Source: a virus
Virus record (IMG/VR): IMGVR_UViG_3300035682_000143
Span: 1-28,649 of that record
Length of the DNA: 28,649 bases
Direction: 5' to 3' (one strand)
Position 1 is the first letter of the stretch. The number at the start of each line of letters is the position of its first letter. Below, piece by piece: positions 7,665 through 14,457 of this stretch. The translations under genes and the position numbers were made by a program. The notes under the pieces were generated by a model. That model saw only the letters and a list, made by a program, of their open reading frames with translations, was not told the origin of the DNA and did no database searches.

Positions 7665-7925
7665 GTGCGTAAACATACACGATCATTACTTGAAGAAATT
7701 ACCAATATTGTACCGCAAAGAGACAGAGAAAGTTTTGTGGAAAACAAAGCTGTAAATGTTATTGCTAGCACTCGGTATCTTGTTGAGTATATACAAGAAA
7801 ACTTCAATCAAGAGCAAAGTGAAGACTTACTAAAACGTTTATTCAACAGTTTAAAAACTGGCGACGAAATGAAATTCCGAAGAGGAATTAAACAAATTAA
7901 AGAAGCAAATAATGGAAGACTTTGA
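7665..7925 (+). CDS. Small helical protein of unknown function
   Basis: An 86-residue, charged, all-helical protein (MRKHTRSLLEEITNIVPQ, then SEDLLKRLFNSLKTGDEMKF). It starts at GTG 7665; AAGGA lies at 7648-7652, 12 bases upstream, a little far. The ATG at 7652 is not usable because it meets a stop within a few codons. A late promoter at 7635-7642 makes a virion or assembly role likely. LLEE near residue 11 fits the prohead-protease rule (I/L)-x-E, which is a weak clue since the motif is short. It overlaps the next gene by 14 bases. Confidence 0.75.
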   Translation: MRKHTRSLLEEITNIVPQRDRESFVENKAVNVIASTRYLVEYIQENFNQEQSEDLLKRLFNSLKTGDEMKFRRGIKQIKEANNGRL

Positions 7926-8682
7926 ACACTTATCAGGTTGGGATTTACTTGTAGAAAGTAGACAATACCGCTCAAACACAGCAGGTCTTAATTTAAGAAA
8001 TGTCAGTGATTTTGCTTTTTTGGACATGATAGCTTTATTCATTTTACAAAACGAATATGAAACCGCGGCAATATCAAAGAACTATGCAGATAAAACTATT
8101 GGATATAGAAACTTTTTACGTCCGAGATTGAGTGGTACAGACTTATACACAAGTCTAAACATATTAGCTAATCCTGACAGCGTTTTTAGCAAAAAGATAC
8201 ATCAAAATCCTGAAGCCGATATACTACTTAGAGCAAAATTAAAAGTGCATACTCCAACAGTAAAGCGTTATTTAGACTTATTAGCAGATGGTACTTTGAG
8301 AAAAGAAGATGCCGCAGTATTGCTATTACGTTTAGAAAAACAGTTGAACATTACAGACAGTAAATTAAAAAGTATTCGCAGATTAGCACAAGACTGGCCT
8401 GCTATCAATGACATGCAACGAGAATTAGTAGTTGATAAAATGCTACAATATTATCGTAGATTTGCTAAACGTAGTGAAATGGCAGTATTCTTAGATGAAC
8501 TAGGCAAGACCAGGGGTTATAAGTTAAATGCTCCTATAGATGCAGAACTTGCTAATTTAGGCTACGGACAAAAGCCAGAACCTGGCAAAAAAGGCTGGAT
8601 AGCAACTCTAGCACCCGCCGCTGGCTTAATGGCAGGATATAAGCTAGGCTATGCACTAACCGGTCCAAAAAACAAACATTAA
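7912..8682 (+). CDS. Probable virion-associated protein of unknown function
   Basis: A 256-residue, mainly helical, basic protein. Helices with heptad character appear in the middle (KRYLDLLADGTLRKEDAAVL, LLLRLEKQLNITDSKLK). The C-terminus has a weakly hydrophobic glycine/alanine stretch (ATLAPAAGLMAGYKLGYAL, about residues 230-248) that could be a membrane-interacting segment. There is no signal peptide. It overlaps the upstream 86-residue gene by 14 bases and is followed by the leader of the next late gene. Ejected or internal virion protein is a reasonable guess; I do not recognise the family. Confidence 0.75.
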   Translation: MEDFEHLSGWDLLVESRQYRSNTAGLNLRNVSDFAFLDMIALFILQNEYETAAISKNYADKTIGYRNFLRPRLSGTDLYTSLNILANPDSVFSKKIHQNPEADILLRAKLKVHTPTVKRYLDLLADGTLRKEDAAVLLLRLEKQLNITDSKLKSIRRLAQDWPAINDMQRELVVDKMLQYYRRFAKRSEMAVFLDELGKTRGYKLNAPIDAELANLGYGQKPEPGKKGWIATLAPAAGLMAGYKLGYALTGPKNKH

Positions 8683-8705
8683 ATAGTATAATATCTTAAA
8701 AAGAA

Positions 8706-8713
8706 GATAAATA
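8706..8713 (+). promoter_or_regulatory. Late promoter for the gene at 8761
   Basis: GATAAATA lies 47 bases before the ATG at 8761, leaving room for a leader of about 40 bases with a good ribosome-binding site (AGGAGA near 8748-8753). The promoter overlaps the right arm of a short inverted repeat, TATCTT/AAGATA, at about 8693-8710. Confidence 0.6.
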
Positions 8714-8760
8714 AACTTAAGAAAGATTAACTTTCGAAGACATATTAGGAGAATTTTATT

Positions 8761-9135
8761 ATGGCAAGAGTAAATGGTTCAGTAGGAACAACAGATGGTG
8801 GTATTTACAACCCAGGTGCTAGTTTAGCATTTTTCGTAGTTACAGTTAAAGATGGTTCTGCAGCCGCAGTTGACCTACGTAGCAGTGACGCAACAGGTCA
8901 AGCATTAGAATCAGTATTCTTTGCTTTCCCTACAGGTATTATTGCTTATGATACAGCAAATGCCGCTACAGGTGTTATCCATGTTATCGTTGACGGTGCA
9001 AACGCACCAGGTGCAGCCGCATTACAAGCAACAGTACGTGCATTAGGTACTAGTGTTGGCAGCGATGAAAAAGACGTATCTGGTTCTACAGTTAGTGCTG
9101 GTGCTGGTTTCACAGTTAGCGCAAGCGCAGTTTAA
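8761..9135 (+). CDS. Probable abundant virion protein
   Basis: A 124-residue, Ala/Gly/Ser/Val-rich, beta-rich protein without cysteine, lacking signal peptide (MARVNGSVGTTDGGIYNPG...). Repeated small-residue strands and low charge are typical of head decoration or tail structural proteins; similar small structural proteins with a TDGG-YNPGASLAFFVVTV start occur in T4-like marine phages as far as I recall. The gene has its own late promoter (8706), the best Shine-Dalgarno site in the region, and a strong intrinsic terminator right after it, so it is set up as a strong single-gene transcript. The exact location in the virion is not deducible. Confidence 0.75.
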   Translation: MARVNGSVGTTDGGIYNPGASLAFFVVTVKDGSAAAVDLRSSDATGQALESVFFAFPTGIIAYDTANAATGVIHVIVDGANAPGAAALQATVRALGTSVGSDEKDVSGSTVSAGAGFTVSASAV

Positions 9136-9152
9136 TCCTTATTCGGGATGGG

Positions 9153-9189
9153 AAGCCGCAGTAACATTTTGTTCTGCGGTTTTTCTTTT
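9153..9189 (+). terminator. Intrinsic terminator
   Basis: CCGCAG (9156-9161) pairs with CTGCGG (9174-9179) around a 12-base loop, extended by weaker pairs on both sides, and is followed by TTTTTCTTTT. It ends the transcript of the gene at 8761-9135. Confidence 0.88.
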
Positions 9190-9203
9190 GACTGGAATAA
9201 AAG

Positions 9204-9211
9204 GTTAAATA
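9204..9211 (+). promoter_or_regulatory. Possible variant late promoter (GTTAAATA)
   Basis: Just after a terminator, a new promoter is expected for the gene at 9231. GTTAAATA here recurs at 14416-14423 (before nrdA) and 26807-26814 (before a secreted protein), each 17-42 bases upstream of a start. It differs from GATAAATA by one base. Confidence 0.35.
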
Positions 9212-9230
9212 TACTAACAGGAGAATTAAC

Positions 9231-9677
9231 ATGTCACAATCCACAGGCAGAACCGGCGAAGTAGTCGGCGGCAACATTGAATTTTTTAGTTGCTACACAT
9301 TAGTAGATATCACGGATACCGGAGTATATGATCCTAACAGCGGTAACTCTTACGAACAAGCACAAAACTTAAATGCGTTATTACAAGCAATTAGCTTGGG
9401 TAGTCAACCGATTATGTCCAGTGTAGAAAAAATCACTGCCGCAGATATGGCAGACTATGAATTTGGCAGTGATTTTACAGGAACTCACAATATGTGGGTA
9501 TTACGTTTTGCTTCTGAACGGGTAGGAGCAATCACAGTTGCATCATTGGTCAGAGACATTGACGGATTGCCAGTATACGATAACTTAGATGAAACAGCTA
9601 CATTTGATAGTAACGTTTTTGAAACCGGCGCAGCCGACCAACTCAACATATATTTTATCCGTAACGATAACTTATAA
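9231..9677 (+). CDS. Probable virion structural protein
   Basis: A 148-residue acidic protein, strongly beta-like, starting MSQSTGRTGEVVGGNIEFF. It has no signal peptide or membrane segment, and carries a single cysteine (FFSCYTLVDI). AGGAGA lies 7-12 bases before the ATG. The position after a strong terminator and next to the gene at 8761, together with a similar composition, suggests a second structural protein of the head or tail. I have the impression that this pair is conserved side by side in T4-like marine phages, but I cannot verify it. The function is otherwise unknown. Confidence 0.75.
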   Translation: MSQSTGRTGEVVGGNIEFFSCYTLVDITDTGVYDPNSGNSYEQAQNLNALLQAISLGSQPIMSSVEKITAADMADYEFGSDFTGTHNMWVLRFASERVGAITVASLVRDIDGLPVYDNLDETATFDSNVFETGAADQLNIYFIRNDNL

Positions 9678-9681
9678 ATCG

Positions 9682-9689
9682 GATAAATA
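9682..9689 (+). promoter_or_regulatory. Late promoter for the gene at 9777
   Basis: GATAAATA begins five bases after the preceding stop. It leaves a leader of about 80 bases before the ATG at 9777. The leader contains two TTAGGCA copies (near 9701 and 9726) and AAGGAG at 9761-9766; nothing else was recognised in it. Confidence 0.6.
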
Positions 9690-9776
9690 CAGTACATAAT
9701 TAGGCACCAGTCCATTGGCACAAACTTAGGCATTTGAGATAAGAATAAAAACACACTAATAAGGAGCATTGTGTCA

Positions 9777-10082
9777 ATGGCAACATCAGCAGAACGGCTA
9801 GGAATAGTCGAAACTAAGGTCGAGAATCTTAATGAGAAACTTGACGATTTAAAAGTAGACGTAAAAGATATGCACGATTGTCTGGATAAAACCAGAGATA
9901 CTATCGAAGAAAAATTAGAAGTAATGTATCAAGCTAGTTGCACTCAACACGCTGAAATGGCTAAAAAGATTTCGTCTATGGAACGCTTTAAAGATAAATG
10001 GATGTATACATTTGGCGGCGGAATGATAGTAGTAAGTTGGGCTAGTGCTCACACAGATCAAATTTTAGCGATATTAAAATGA
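9777..10082 (+). CDS. Coiled-coil protein with C-terminal membrane segment
   Basis: A 101-residue protein: a long N-terminal coiled coil (about residues 3-70, GIVETKVENLNEKLDDLKVD...) followed by one hydrophobic segment near the C-terminus (MYTFGGGMIVVSWASAH, about 77-93). This layout recalls XhlA-type haemolysin/holin accessory proteins and other phage membrane anchors, so a role in lysis is possible (inference). The ATG at 9777 was preferred; the GTG at 9771 is only 4 bases from AAGGAG, while the ATG is 10 away, so either may be used. It overlaps the next gene by ATGA. Confidence 0.75.
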   Translation: MATSAERLGIVETKVENLNEKLDDLKVDVKDMHDCLDKTRDTIEEKLEVMYQASCTQHAEMAKKISSMERFKDKWMYTFGGGMIVVSWASAHTDQILAILK

Positions 10083-10384
10083 ATGAATTTGAAGTCATAG
10101 TTGAAGACACAGAAGAACCTTTAACTGAGGCTAAAAGAGTTTGGGCCAAACGCGGTAAGAAATTAAAGCGTATGATTCGTTGCACCAGCGGCAAGAAAAA
10201 AGGCAGAACAGTTGCCACAGTAGGTGCTTGCAGTAAAGCGATAAATATGAAAAAGAGGTTCATGATGAAGCGAATTAGAAAACGCTTCAATGCTAAGATC
10301 GTTAGAAAAAGTAAAAGAACAAAAGCATTTAATCCCATAAGTAAACGATTAGCAACAATGAACAAAGCAACAAATAAAAGGTAA
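10079..10384 (+). CDS. Small highly basic protein, probably DNA-binding
   Basis: A 101-residue protein with an acidic start (NEFEVIVEDTEEPLTEA) and then an extremely basic remainder, with more than a third Lys and Arg. It contains the block RMIRCTSGKKKGRTVATVG with a cysteine, followed by a second cysteine a few residues on. The composition suggests a nucleic-acid-binding or packaged head protein. If the acidic leader were removed by prohead protease, a basic DNA-packed protein would remain, like T4 internal proteins, but no clear (I/L)-x-E site is seen. It overlaps the previous stop by ATGA. The family is not recognised. Confidence 0.75.
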   Translation: MNEFEVIVEDTEEPLTEAKRVWAKRGKKLKRMIRCTSGKKKGRTVATVGACSKAINMKKRFMMKRIRKRFNAKIVRKSKRTKAFNPISKRLATMNKATNKR

Positions 10385-10389
10385 CATAT

Positions 10390-10812
10390 ATGGCAGACCG
10401 CAGTTTAAACGACATTATCAGATTTCTGGATCCGAGTGGAGAAATCAGCGATGCTGAAATTGCCAGCATTGCCAACGAATTAAAATTTACAGAAGTATTG
10501 GATTTAATATCTGCTGTCAGTGATGATAAAGTTGACGCTGGTAGAAGTATACTTTCTAAACACAATCCTAAATTTACAGTTGCTCAAGAATACGCTGGAG
10601 CAACAGGAGCACAACCAAGCGGATTTAAACCAATTAAACCACAAGGTACTGTAGGTTCATTGCCTACTACTGCTAACAAGCCAACTAATCCCAACGGTCC
10701 TCAAGACGCAGAACAAGGTGATTTAGAAGCAATGGTTGCAGATCCTATGAATAAAAATAAACCAGAAGTCAGACAAATACAAAGTTTGCTACAAAGGTTA
10801 CAGAACAGATGA
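10390..10812 (+). CDS. Protein of unknown function with disordered C-terminal half
   Basis: A 140-residue protein. The first 60 residues form a helical domain (NDIIRFLDPSGEISDAEIAS, then helices to SKHNPKF). From about residue 65 on it is rich in Pro, Gly, Asn and Gln and probably unfolded, ending with a short helix QIQSLLQRLQNR. It lies five bases after the previous stop and its own stop overlaps the next ATG. There is no export signal. A scaffold- or linker-like virion role would fit its composition and position, but nothing specific supports it. Confidence 0.7.
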   Translation: MADRSLNDIIRFLDPSGEISDAEIASIANELKFTEVLDLISAVSDDKVDAGRSILSKHNPKFTVAQEYAGATGAQPSGFKPIKPQGTVGSLPTTANKPTNPNGPQDAEQGDLEAMVADPMNKNKPEVRQIQSLLQRLQNR

Positions 10813-11204
10813 AAATCAAAGATATCATCGCCGAATCATATACAGGCTTTACTGGACGCATGAAGGACTTTGGCTCTGTTAAACGTGGAGACATTGATCA
10901 AAGTTTACCCAGCGTTATGATTGAACCACAATTAAGAAACACAGATACTTACATGCAAATGCGTTATGGTATAGCATTGGCAGCGGCGGCAGCACGGAGA
11001 GGTGAAGAATTCGAACAGGAAAGCGCCTGGAGTGAAAACATCGGTATGGTTGGTTACACTGACGCTGAAGTTGATCAAATTAAAATGGCTGACGAATTAA
11101 TGGGAGTTAAGAGTATTAATTTAACTACTAAAGGCAGTCAAGAACGAACAGATACTGGTACAAAAAGTGCAGTAGCCAGCGGATGGAAGAAGTTTGCAAA
11201 ATGA
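10809..11204 (+). CDS. Probable head/prohead protein with capsid-targeting-like N-terminus
   Basis: A 131-residue protein that begins MKIKDIIAESYTG. This resembles the capsid-targeting leader of T4 internal proteins (MKTYQEFIAEA), including an I-A-E site where gp21 protease would cut after Glu9. The remainder has a helical centre (MQMRYGIALAAAAARRGEEF) and a polar C-terminal part ending GWKKFAK. The inference is that the protein may be packaged into the prohead and trimmed. It starts in an ATGA overlap with the previous gene and ends in one with the next, within a run of small late-type genes. Confidence 0.75.
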   Translation: MKIKDIIAESYTGFTGRMKDFGSVKRGDIDQSLPSVMIEPQLRNTDTYMQMRYGIALAAAAARRGEEFEQESAWSENIGMVGYTDAEVDQIKMADELMGVKSINLTTKGSQERTDTGTKSAVASGWKKFAK

Positions 11205-11416
11205 AAATAGTTGAACTAGCATCTGGCATTAAAACAATGATTACCAACGAGCAACAAGAACTTGTTAAGTTGATTAAAGAATCTACTCAAATTTCAAGAG
11301 AAGATTTGGACGAACGTAAACAAAAGCTAGCAGAACAAATGACTAGTCTTGGATTATTAGATAGAATATACGATGAAGAAAACCAAGCAATTATCTACAA
11401 ATTATTCAGTAGATAA
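11201..11416 (+). CDS. Small helical protein of unknown function
   Basis: A 71-residue, charged, all-helical protein (MKIVELASGIKTMITNEQQE, LVKLIKESTQISREDLDERK). The ATG at 11201 forms an ATGA overlap with the preceding stop and so was preferred over ATG 11183. LIKES in the first half also fits the (I/L)-x-E rule for prohead protease. The next gene starts 44 bases before its end in another frame. The function is unknown. Confidence 0.7.
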   Translation: MKIVELASGIKTMITNEQQELVKLIKESTQISREDLDERKQKLAEQMTSLGLLDRIYDEENQAIIYKLFSR

Positions 11417-11864
11417 AAAAAGCGCAACTAAGTTATCATCTAGAGTAGCAGCCATGCTAGATGATGCTATACCGACTAACATATTAGGTATGCTAGTTAC
11501 TATGAAAGAACAGGAACGCTGTCTCGTATTTTACGATAGATATAGTTTAAATGTTCGCAACAAAAACGATTACTCTATCATAGACTTATACACTAAAGAT
11601 GTAATCTATGATAAAATAGCTTTATTTTCTAGTGCATTGCATATTATATTTGCCTTGCACAAAGGTATAACTAAACAATCACCTACAGAAAATATAATTT
11701 ACGAACTAGATCAAGAATACTTTCGATGTTTAGAAAACATCAAGTTTTATAGACAAAAGATGAATTCGGTTAATTTTGAACTAATCCCCTTATTTGCAGA
11801 CAGATTATCTGATGCCAAGGCAAGATTAGAGGAAACTAAAAACAAATTATCTAAAACATATTGA
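11373..11864 (+). CDS. Protein of unknown function, helical
   Basis: A 163-residue basic protein with several helices: a hydrophobic one in the middle (YDKIALFSSALHIIFALHKG, about residues 79-98) and a C-terminal coiled-coil-like one (SDAKARLEETKNKLSKTY). The central helix is amphipathic rather than a clear membrane span. The start at ATG 11373 produces a 44-base overlap with the previous gene, longer than most here; ATG codons further in (from about residue 28) would remove it. The stop overlaps the late promoter at 11863. No family is recognised. Confidence 0.7.
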   Translation: MKKTKQLSTNYSVDKKSATKLSSRVAAMLDDAIPTNILGMLVTMKEQERCLVFYDRYSLNVRNKNDYSIIDLYTKDVIYDKIALFSSALHIIFALHKGITKQSPTENIIYELDQEYFRCLENIKFYRQKMNSVNFELIPLFADRLSDAKARLEETKNKLSKTY

Positions 11865-11870
11865 TAAATA
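11863..11870 (+). promoter_or_regulatory. Late promoter for the gene at 11890
   Basis: GATAAATA overlaps the TGA of the previous gene. AAGGA (11876-11880) follows, nine bases before the ATG at 11890, giving a short but standard leader. Confidence 0.65.
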
Positions 11871-11889
11871 ATCTAAAGGATACCCTATT

Positions 11890-12582
11890 ATGAATACCTC
11901 TGAAATTTTTAACCCTGCACAACGCAAACAGCGTGTAGTAGAAAACTTCTTAAACAGCCATTATGGCTTAAAATTAGCCGCACACGGTGATTCCGTTAAA
12001 GTGCAGTCACTAATTAGTAAATTAGTTCAAGAAAACCATCAATTTGCTAGCACAAAAGTTGGCTTTCAAAACGATACTACTTATGTTAAGAACACAATGA
12101 TCATCGAAGCATTGCGTCACATTCTTAAAGAGATTGGACCAATGCGTTCTACTCGTAGAATGAACGAACAAAGCGGTGAAGATTTGGCTCAAGCTGAATT
12201 AATCCTTGTTGCTCAGAACATGGTTGATGATCTACAAAAGATGGCTGAAGATGTTGCACAAATGCAAACTGACGAACTAATGCCATTAGAAGAAAAAATG
12301 AAAACAACATTTGGTCAAGAGCAAGGTACTGCGTTTGGGCAAGCCGCTGATCAATCATTCTCGACATTGTTGGACGCAGTCAAGGCTGCTAAAGACGCTT
12401 TAAGTAATGCAGTTGCAGTTCTAAAAGGCGAAAGCCCAATGGGTGGTGACATGGGCGGAATGGGCGACGACCTAAGCGGCGGTATGCCACAGCCAGCAAT
12501 GGAACCACAAGGCGATGAGTTCGGAATGAGCGACGCAGCCAGCGGTGAAGAAGAATTGCCAACAGGCAGAGAACTAAAGTAA
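11890..12582 (+). CDS. Probable virion or scaffold-type protein
   Basis: A 230-residue acidic protein. Residues 1-180 are helical, with long segments such as EDLAQAELILVAQNMVDDLQ and ALEEKMKTT-like coiled coil; the last 50 residues are Gly, Met, Asp and Glu-rich (GGDMGGMGDDLSGGMPQPA) and clearly disordered. Long helices with an acidic tail are common in phage scaffold and core proteins such as T4 gp22, but I see no direct match. It has its own late promoter and an AAGGA ribosome-binding site. Its TAA overlaps the next ATG by one base. Confidence 0.75.
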   Translation: MNTSEIFNPAQRKQRVVENFLNSHYGLKLAAHGDSVKVQSLISKLVQENHQFASTKVGFQNDTTYVKNTMIIEALRHILKEIGPMRSTRRMNEQSGEDLAQAELILVAQNMVDDLQKMAEDVAQMQTDELMPLEEKMKTTFGQEQGTAFGQAADQSFSTLLDAVKAAKDALSNAVAVLKGESPMGGDMGGMGDDLSGGMPQPAMEPQGDEFGMSDAASGEEELPTGRELK

Positions 12583-12908
12583 TGCGTTTATACGAATTTG
12601 TCGACAGCGACGAACAGGTGTTAGGGATCATCAAGCCTTTGCTTTTAAGAGCAAAGGCTGAAGGTGCTACTTCTATTCCGGTTAATCAGCTGATCAATGA
12701 CATAAACGACTCAAGTATTTCGCCGGAGTTATTAGTTAACATTCTTAACAAGCATAGAAAAGATCTAAGCAATATAATAACAACAGCCACTTACGATGAG
12801 ATTGTGCTGAATAACAATGAAATCAAATCTATGACTAATAAATTTGATAAAGATGTTAACAAAATGAAAAGCACAGCATTGAAACAAGCAATGGATCAAT
12901 TAAAATGA
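12582..12908 (+). CDS. Small helical protein of unknown function
   Basis: A 108-residue, helical, charged protein beginning MRLYEFVDSDEQ. The first residues resemble the M(K/R)xxxxF/I leader of T4 prohead-targeted proteins, but no (I/L)-x-E site follows closely. It starts in a TAATG overlap with the previous gene and its stop overlaps the next ATG. There is no membrane segment and no cysteine. It is probably co-expressed with the gene at 11890 as part of the same late transcript. Confidence 0.7.
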   Translation: MRLYEFVDSDEQVLGIIKPLLLRAKAEGATSIPVNQLINDINDSSISPELLVNILNKHRKDLSNIITTATYDEIVLNNNEIKSMTNKFDKDVNKMKSTALKQAMDQLK

Positions 12909-13225
12909 TAGCATCTATTATGTTAACTGCCGCACAGGCCAGAAGTAAAGCTCAAAATGATTTAGTTATTTTTAATGAAGTTAGAAATATCGAATTGGCT
13001 ATTTTAACTGCTAGTGCAGCCGGATTATACGATCTGTCTTTAAGCACTACTGCAATGACAATCAGTGCAATATATTGCAATGTTTGGAAAGGTGTTACTG
13101 CTGATCGAGCCAAAGAAATTCAAATGGCAAGTATAATCAAATACTTCACCGATTTAGGTTATAGTGTTGAACGTAGAACTAATTCAACTACAGGCACTAC
13201 ATTTGATTGGGTAGTTTACTGGTAA
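12905..13225 (+). CDS. Protein of unknown function, probably virion-related
   Basis: A 106-residue protein: two helices (AAQARSKAQNDLVIFNEVRN and an alanine/leucine-rich one to about residue 42), then an RAKEIQMASIIKYFTDLGYS helix, and a C-terminal beta hairpin ending FDWVVYW. A second ATG at residue 6 (MLTAAQ) could also be the start; ATG 12905 is preferred for its ATGA overlap. I have a sense of similar proteins in T4-like marine phages but cannot name the function. It is the last gene before the promoter at 13234. Confidence 0.7.
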   Translation: MIASIMLTAAQARSKAQNDLVIFNEVRNIELAILTASAAGLYDLSLSTTAMTISAIYCNVWKGVTADRAKEIQMASIIKYFTDLGYSVERRTNSTTGTTFDWVVYW

Positions 13226-13233
13226 TATATAAC

Positions 13234-13262
13234 TAGACTATACACTGATTTTAGTGTATAAT
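13234..13262 (+). promoter_or_regulatory. Sigma70-type promoter with operator-like repeats
   Basis: TAGACT (13234-13239), a 17-base spacer and TATAAT (13257-13262) form the promoter. An inverted repeat TATACACT (13239-13246)/AGTGTATA (13253-13260) covers the spacer and -10, and AGTGTATA is repeated directly at 13263-13270, ten bases on. The start codon at 13270 falls at the expected transcription start. Confidence 0.7.
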
Positions 13263-13269
13263 AGTGTAT

Positions 13270-13935
13270 ATGCTATTAAATCCAATTTACGAATACAAAA
13301 AACTCAACCGTGACGAAACTACAGGCAAGCGACTATATGCTTGCCCTGATGGTACTAAAGTTCCCAGCGTCACAACAGTCCTTGACTCAACTAAAGATAA
13401 AACGTTTTTGATTGAATGGCGTAAACGTGTAGGTGATGCCGAAGCAACTCGTATTAGCACAGAGAGTGCAGGCCTTGGTACACTAATGCACACACATTTA
13501 GAATATCATGTATTAGGTCGAGAACGTCCGCAAGGAAATAATCAAGTTCAAATTCTAGCTCGCAATATGGCAGATACTATGATTAATGAAGCATTCGGCG
13601 ACATCGATGAAGTATGGGGTATTGAAGCTCCACTATACTATCCTGGCTTATACGCAGGCACCAGTGATATGATTGGTGTTCATAAAGGTACACCGGCAAT
13701 CATTGATCACAAGACGACTAAAAAGCCTAAGAAGAGAGAATGGATTGAAGATTACTTTCTTCAATGTTGTGCTTATGCATTAGCACACAACGAAGTGCAT
13801 GGCACAGATATTAAAAAATGTGTAATTAATATTATTGACCGCGATGCTAAACTTCAACCCTTTATCATCGAAGGAAATGAGTTTGATCATTATAGTGATA
13901 TGTGGGCCCAGCGTCTTGATCAGTATTATAAATAA
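13270..13935 (+). CDS. PD-(D/E)XK family exonuclease
   Basis: A 221-residue nuclease. The core motif is GTSDMIG with D133, then AIIDHKTTKK with D146 and K148, matching the D...(D/E)-x-K metal site of RecB/Cas4-like and phage exonucleases. An upstream VPSVTTVLDST block and GTLMHTHLE (near residue 69) match the usual N-terminal motif with His/Glu. A basic helix KKPKKREW follows the active site. It probably processes DNA ends in recombination, replication or host-DNA breakdown. The ATG at 13270 is preferred over GTG 13264 because the promoter -10 ends at 13262, so the GTG would lie upstream of the predicted transcript start. The mRNA is probably leaderless. Confidence 0.85.
   Translation: MLLNPIYEYKKLNRDETTGKRLYACPDGTKVPSVTTVLDSTKDKTFLIEWRKRVGDAEATRISTESAGLGTLMHTHLEYHVLGRERPQGNNQVQILARNMADTMINEAFGDIDEVWGIEAPLYYPGLYAGTSDMIGVHKGTPAIIDHKTTKKPKKREWIEDYFLQCCAYALAHNEVHGTDIKKCVINIIDRDAKLQPFIIEGNEFDHYSDMWAQRLDQYYK
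13927..13934 (+). promoter_or_regulatory. Late promoter, perfect TATAAATA
   Basis: An exact match to the T4 late consensus, overlapping the end of the nuclease gene, with only 8 bases to the GTG start at 13943. Since it overlaps coding sequence, chance is possible. Confidence 0.5.
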
Positions 13936-13942
13936 GCATCTA

Positions 13943-14395
13943 GTGGAAAACAATTTAAGCATTTGGTATAAGACTACTACAGAAAAAATCTTAGCTTGGA
14001 GAGAGTTAAGACAAACTGCTGTAGATATGTCAGTGGATAGTCTTATTGAAGCAGTAAACACATGGTGGACATTCTCACCGTGGGTTCGTAAAACAATAGA
14101 TCCATACAAATCAGAAACGTGGCCTAATCCGTGGGACATGATCAATCGAGGAGAATTTTGTCGTAGTGCTATTGCATTAGGACAAGCATACACTCTTTGG
14201 ATGATAGCTCCAACTAGCAATGTAGAACTTTGGTTAGTGAACAACTTTAGCGAAAAAGATGTACATTTAGTAGTAGTTATTGATGAGAAAACTGTGCTAA
14301 ATTATACACTTGGACAAGTAATGCTCATCGAAGAATGTGATTTCGAGATTTTAAATAAGATTACAAAAAGTGATTTAACTCACATTAAAATATAA
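13943..14395 (+). CDS. Protein of unknown function, Trp-rich
   Basis: A 150-residue protein whose first half is rich in tryptophan and aromatic residues (VNTWWTFSPWVRKTIDPYKS, then SETWPNPWDMINRGEFCRSA). A beta-rich C-terminal part contains VHLVVVIDEKTVLNYTLGQV. The start is placed at GTG 13943, seven bases after the preceding stop, because no ATG is available there; the frame is open further upstream inside the nuclease gene but that part is a shadow. No ribosome-binding site is visible, consistent with a near-leaderless transcript. I do not recognise the family. Confidence 0.7.
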   Translation: MENNLSIWYKTTTEKILAWRELRQTAVDMSVDSLIEAVNTWWTFSPWVRKTIDPYKSETWPNPWDMINRGEFCRSAIALGQAYTLWMIAPTSNVELWLVNNFSEKDVHLVVVIDEKTVLNYTLGQVMLIEECDFEILNKITKSDLTHIKI

Positions 14396-14415
14396 CAGAA
14401 TTATTACAATACCAA

Positions 14416-14423
14416 GTTAAATA
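14416..14423 (+). promoter_or_regulatory. Possible GTTAAATA promoter element before nrdA
   Basis: The same octamer occurs at 9204 and 26807 at comparable places. No sigma70 promoter is evident in the 62-base gap before nrdA, so this or read-through must supply transcription. Confidence 0.3.
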
Positions 14424-14457
14424 GAATACTAAAAACAAAATGAGGAAACAAAATATA

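Noticed and set aside
8687-8692. TATAAT before the gene at 8761
   Set aside because: No -35-like hexamer at 16-18 bases upstream; the late promoter at 8706 explains expression better.
10240-10247. GATAAATA inside the basic-protein gene
   Set aside because: It lies fully within a coding region with no gene start suitably placed downstream, so chance in AT-rich DNA is the simplest explanation.
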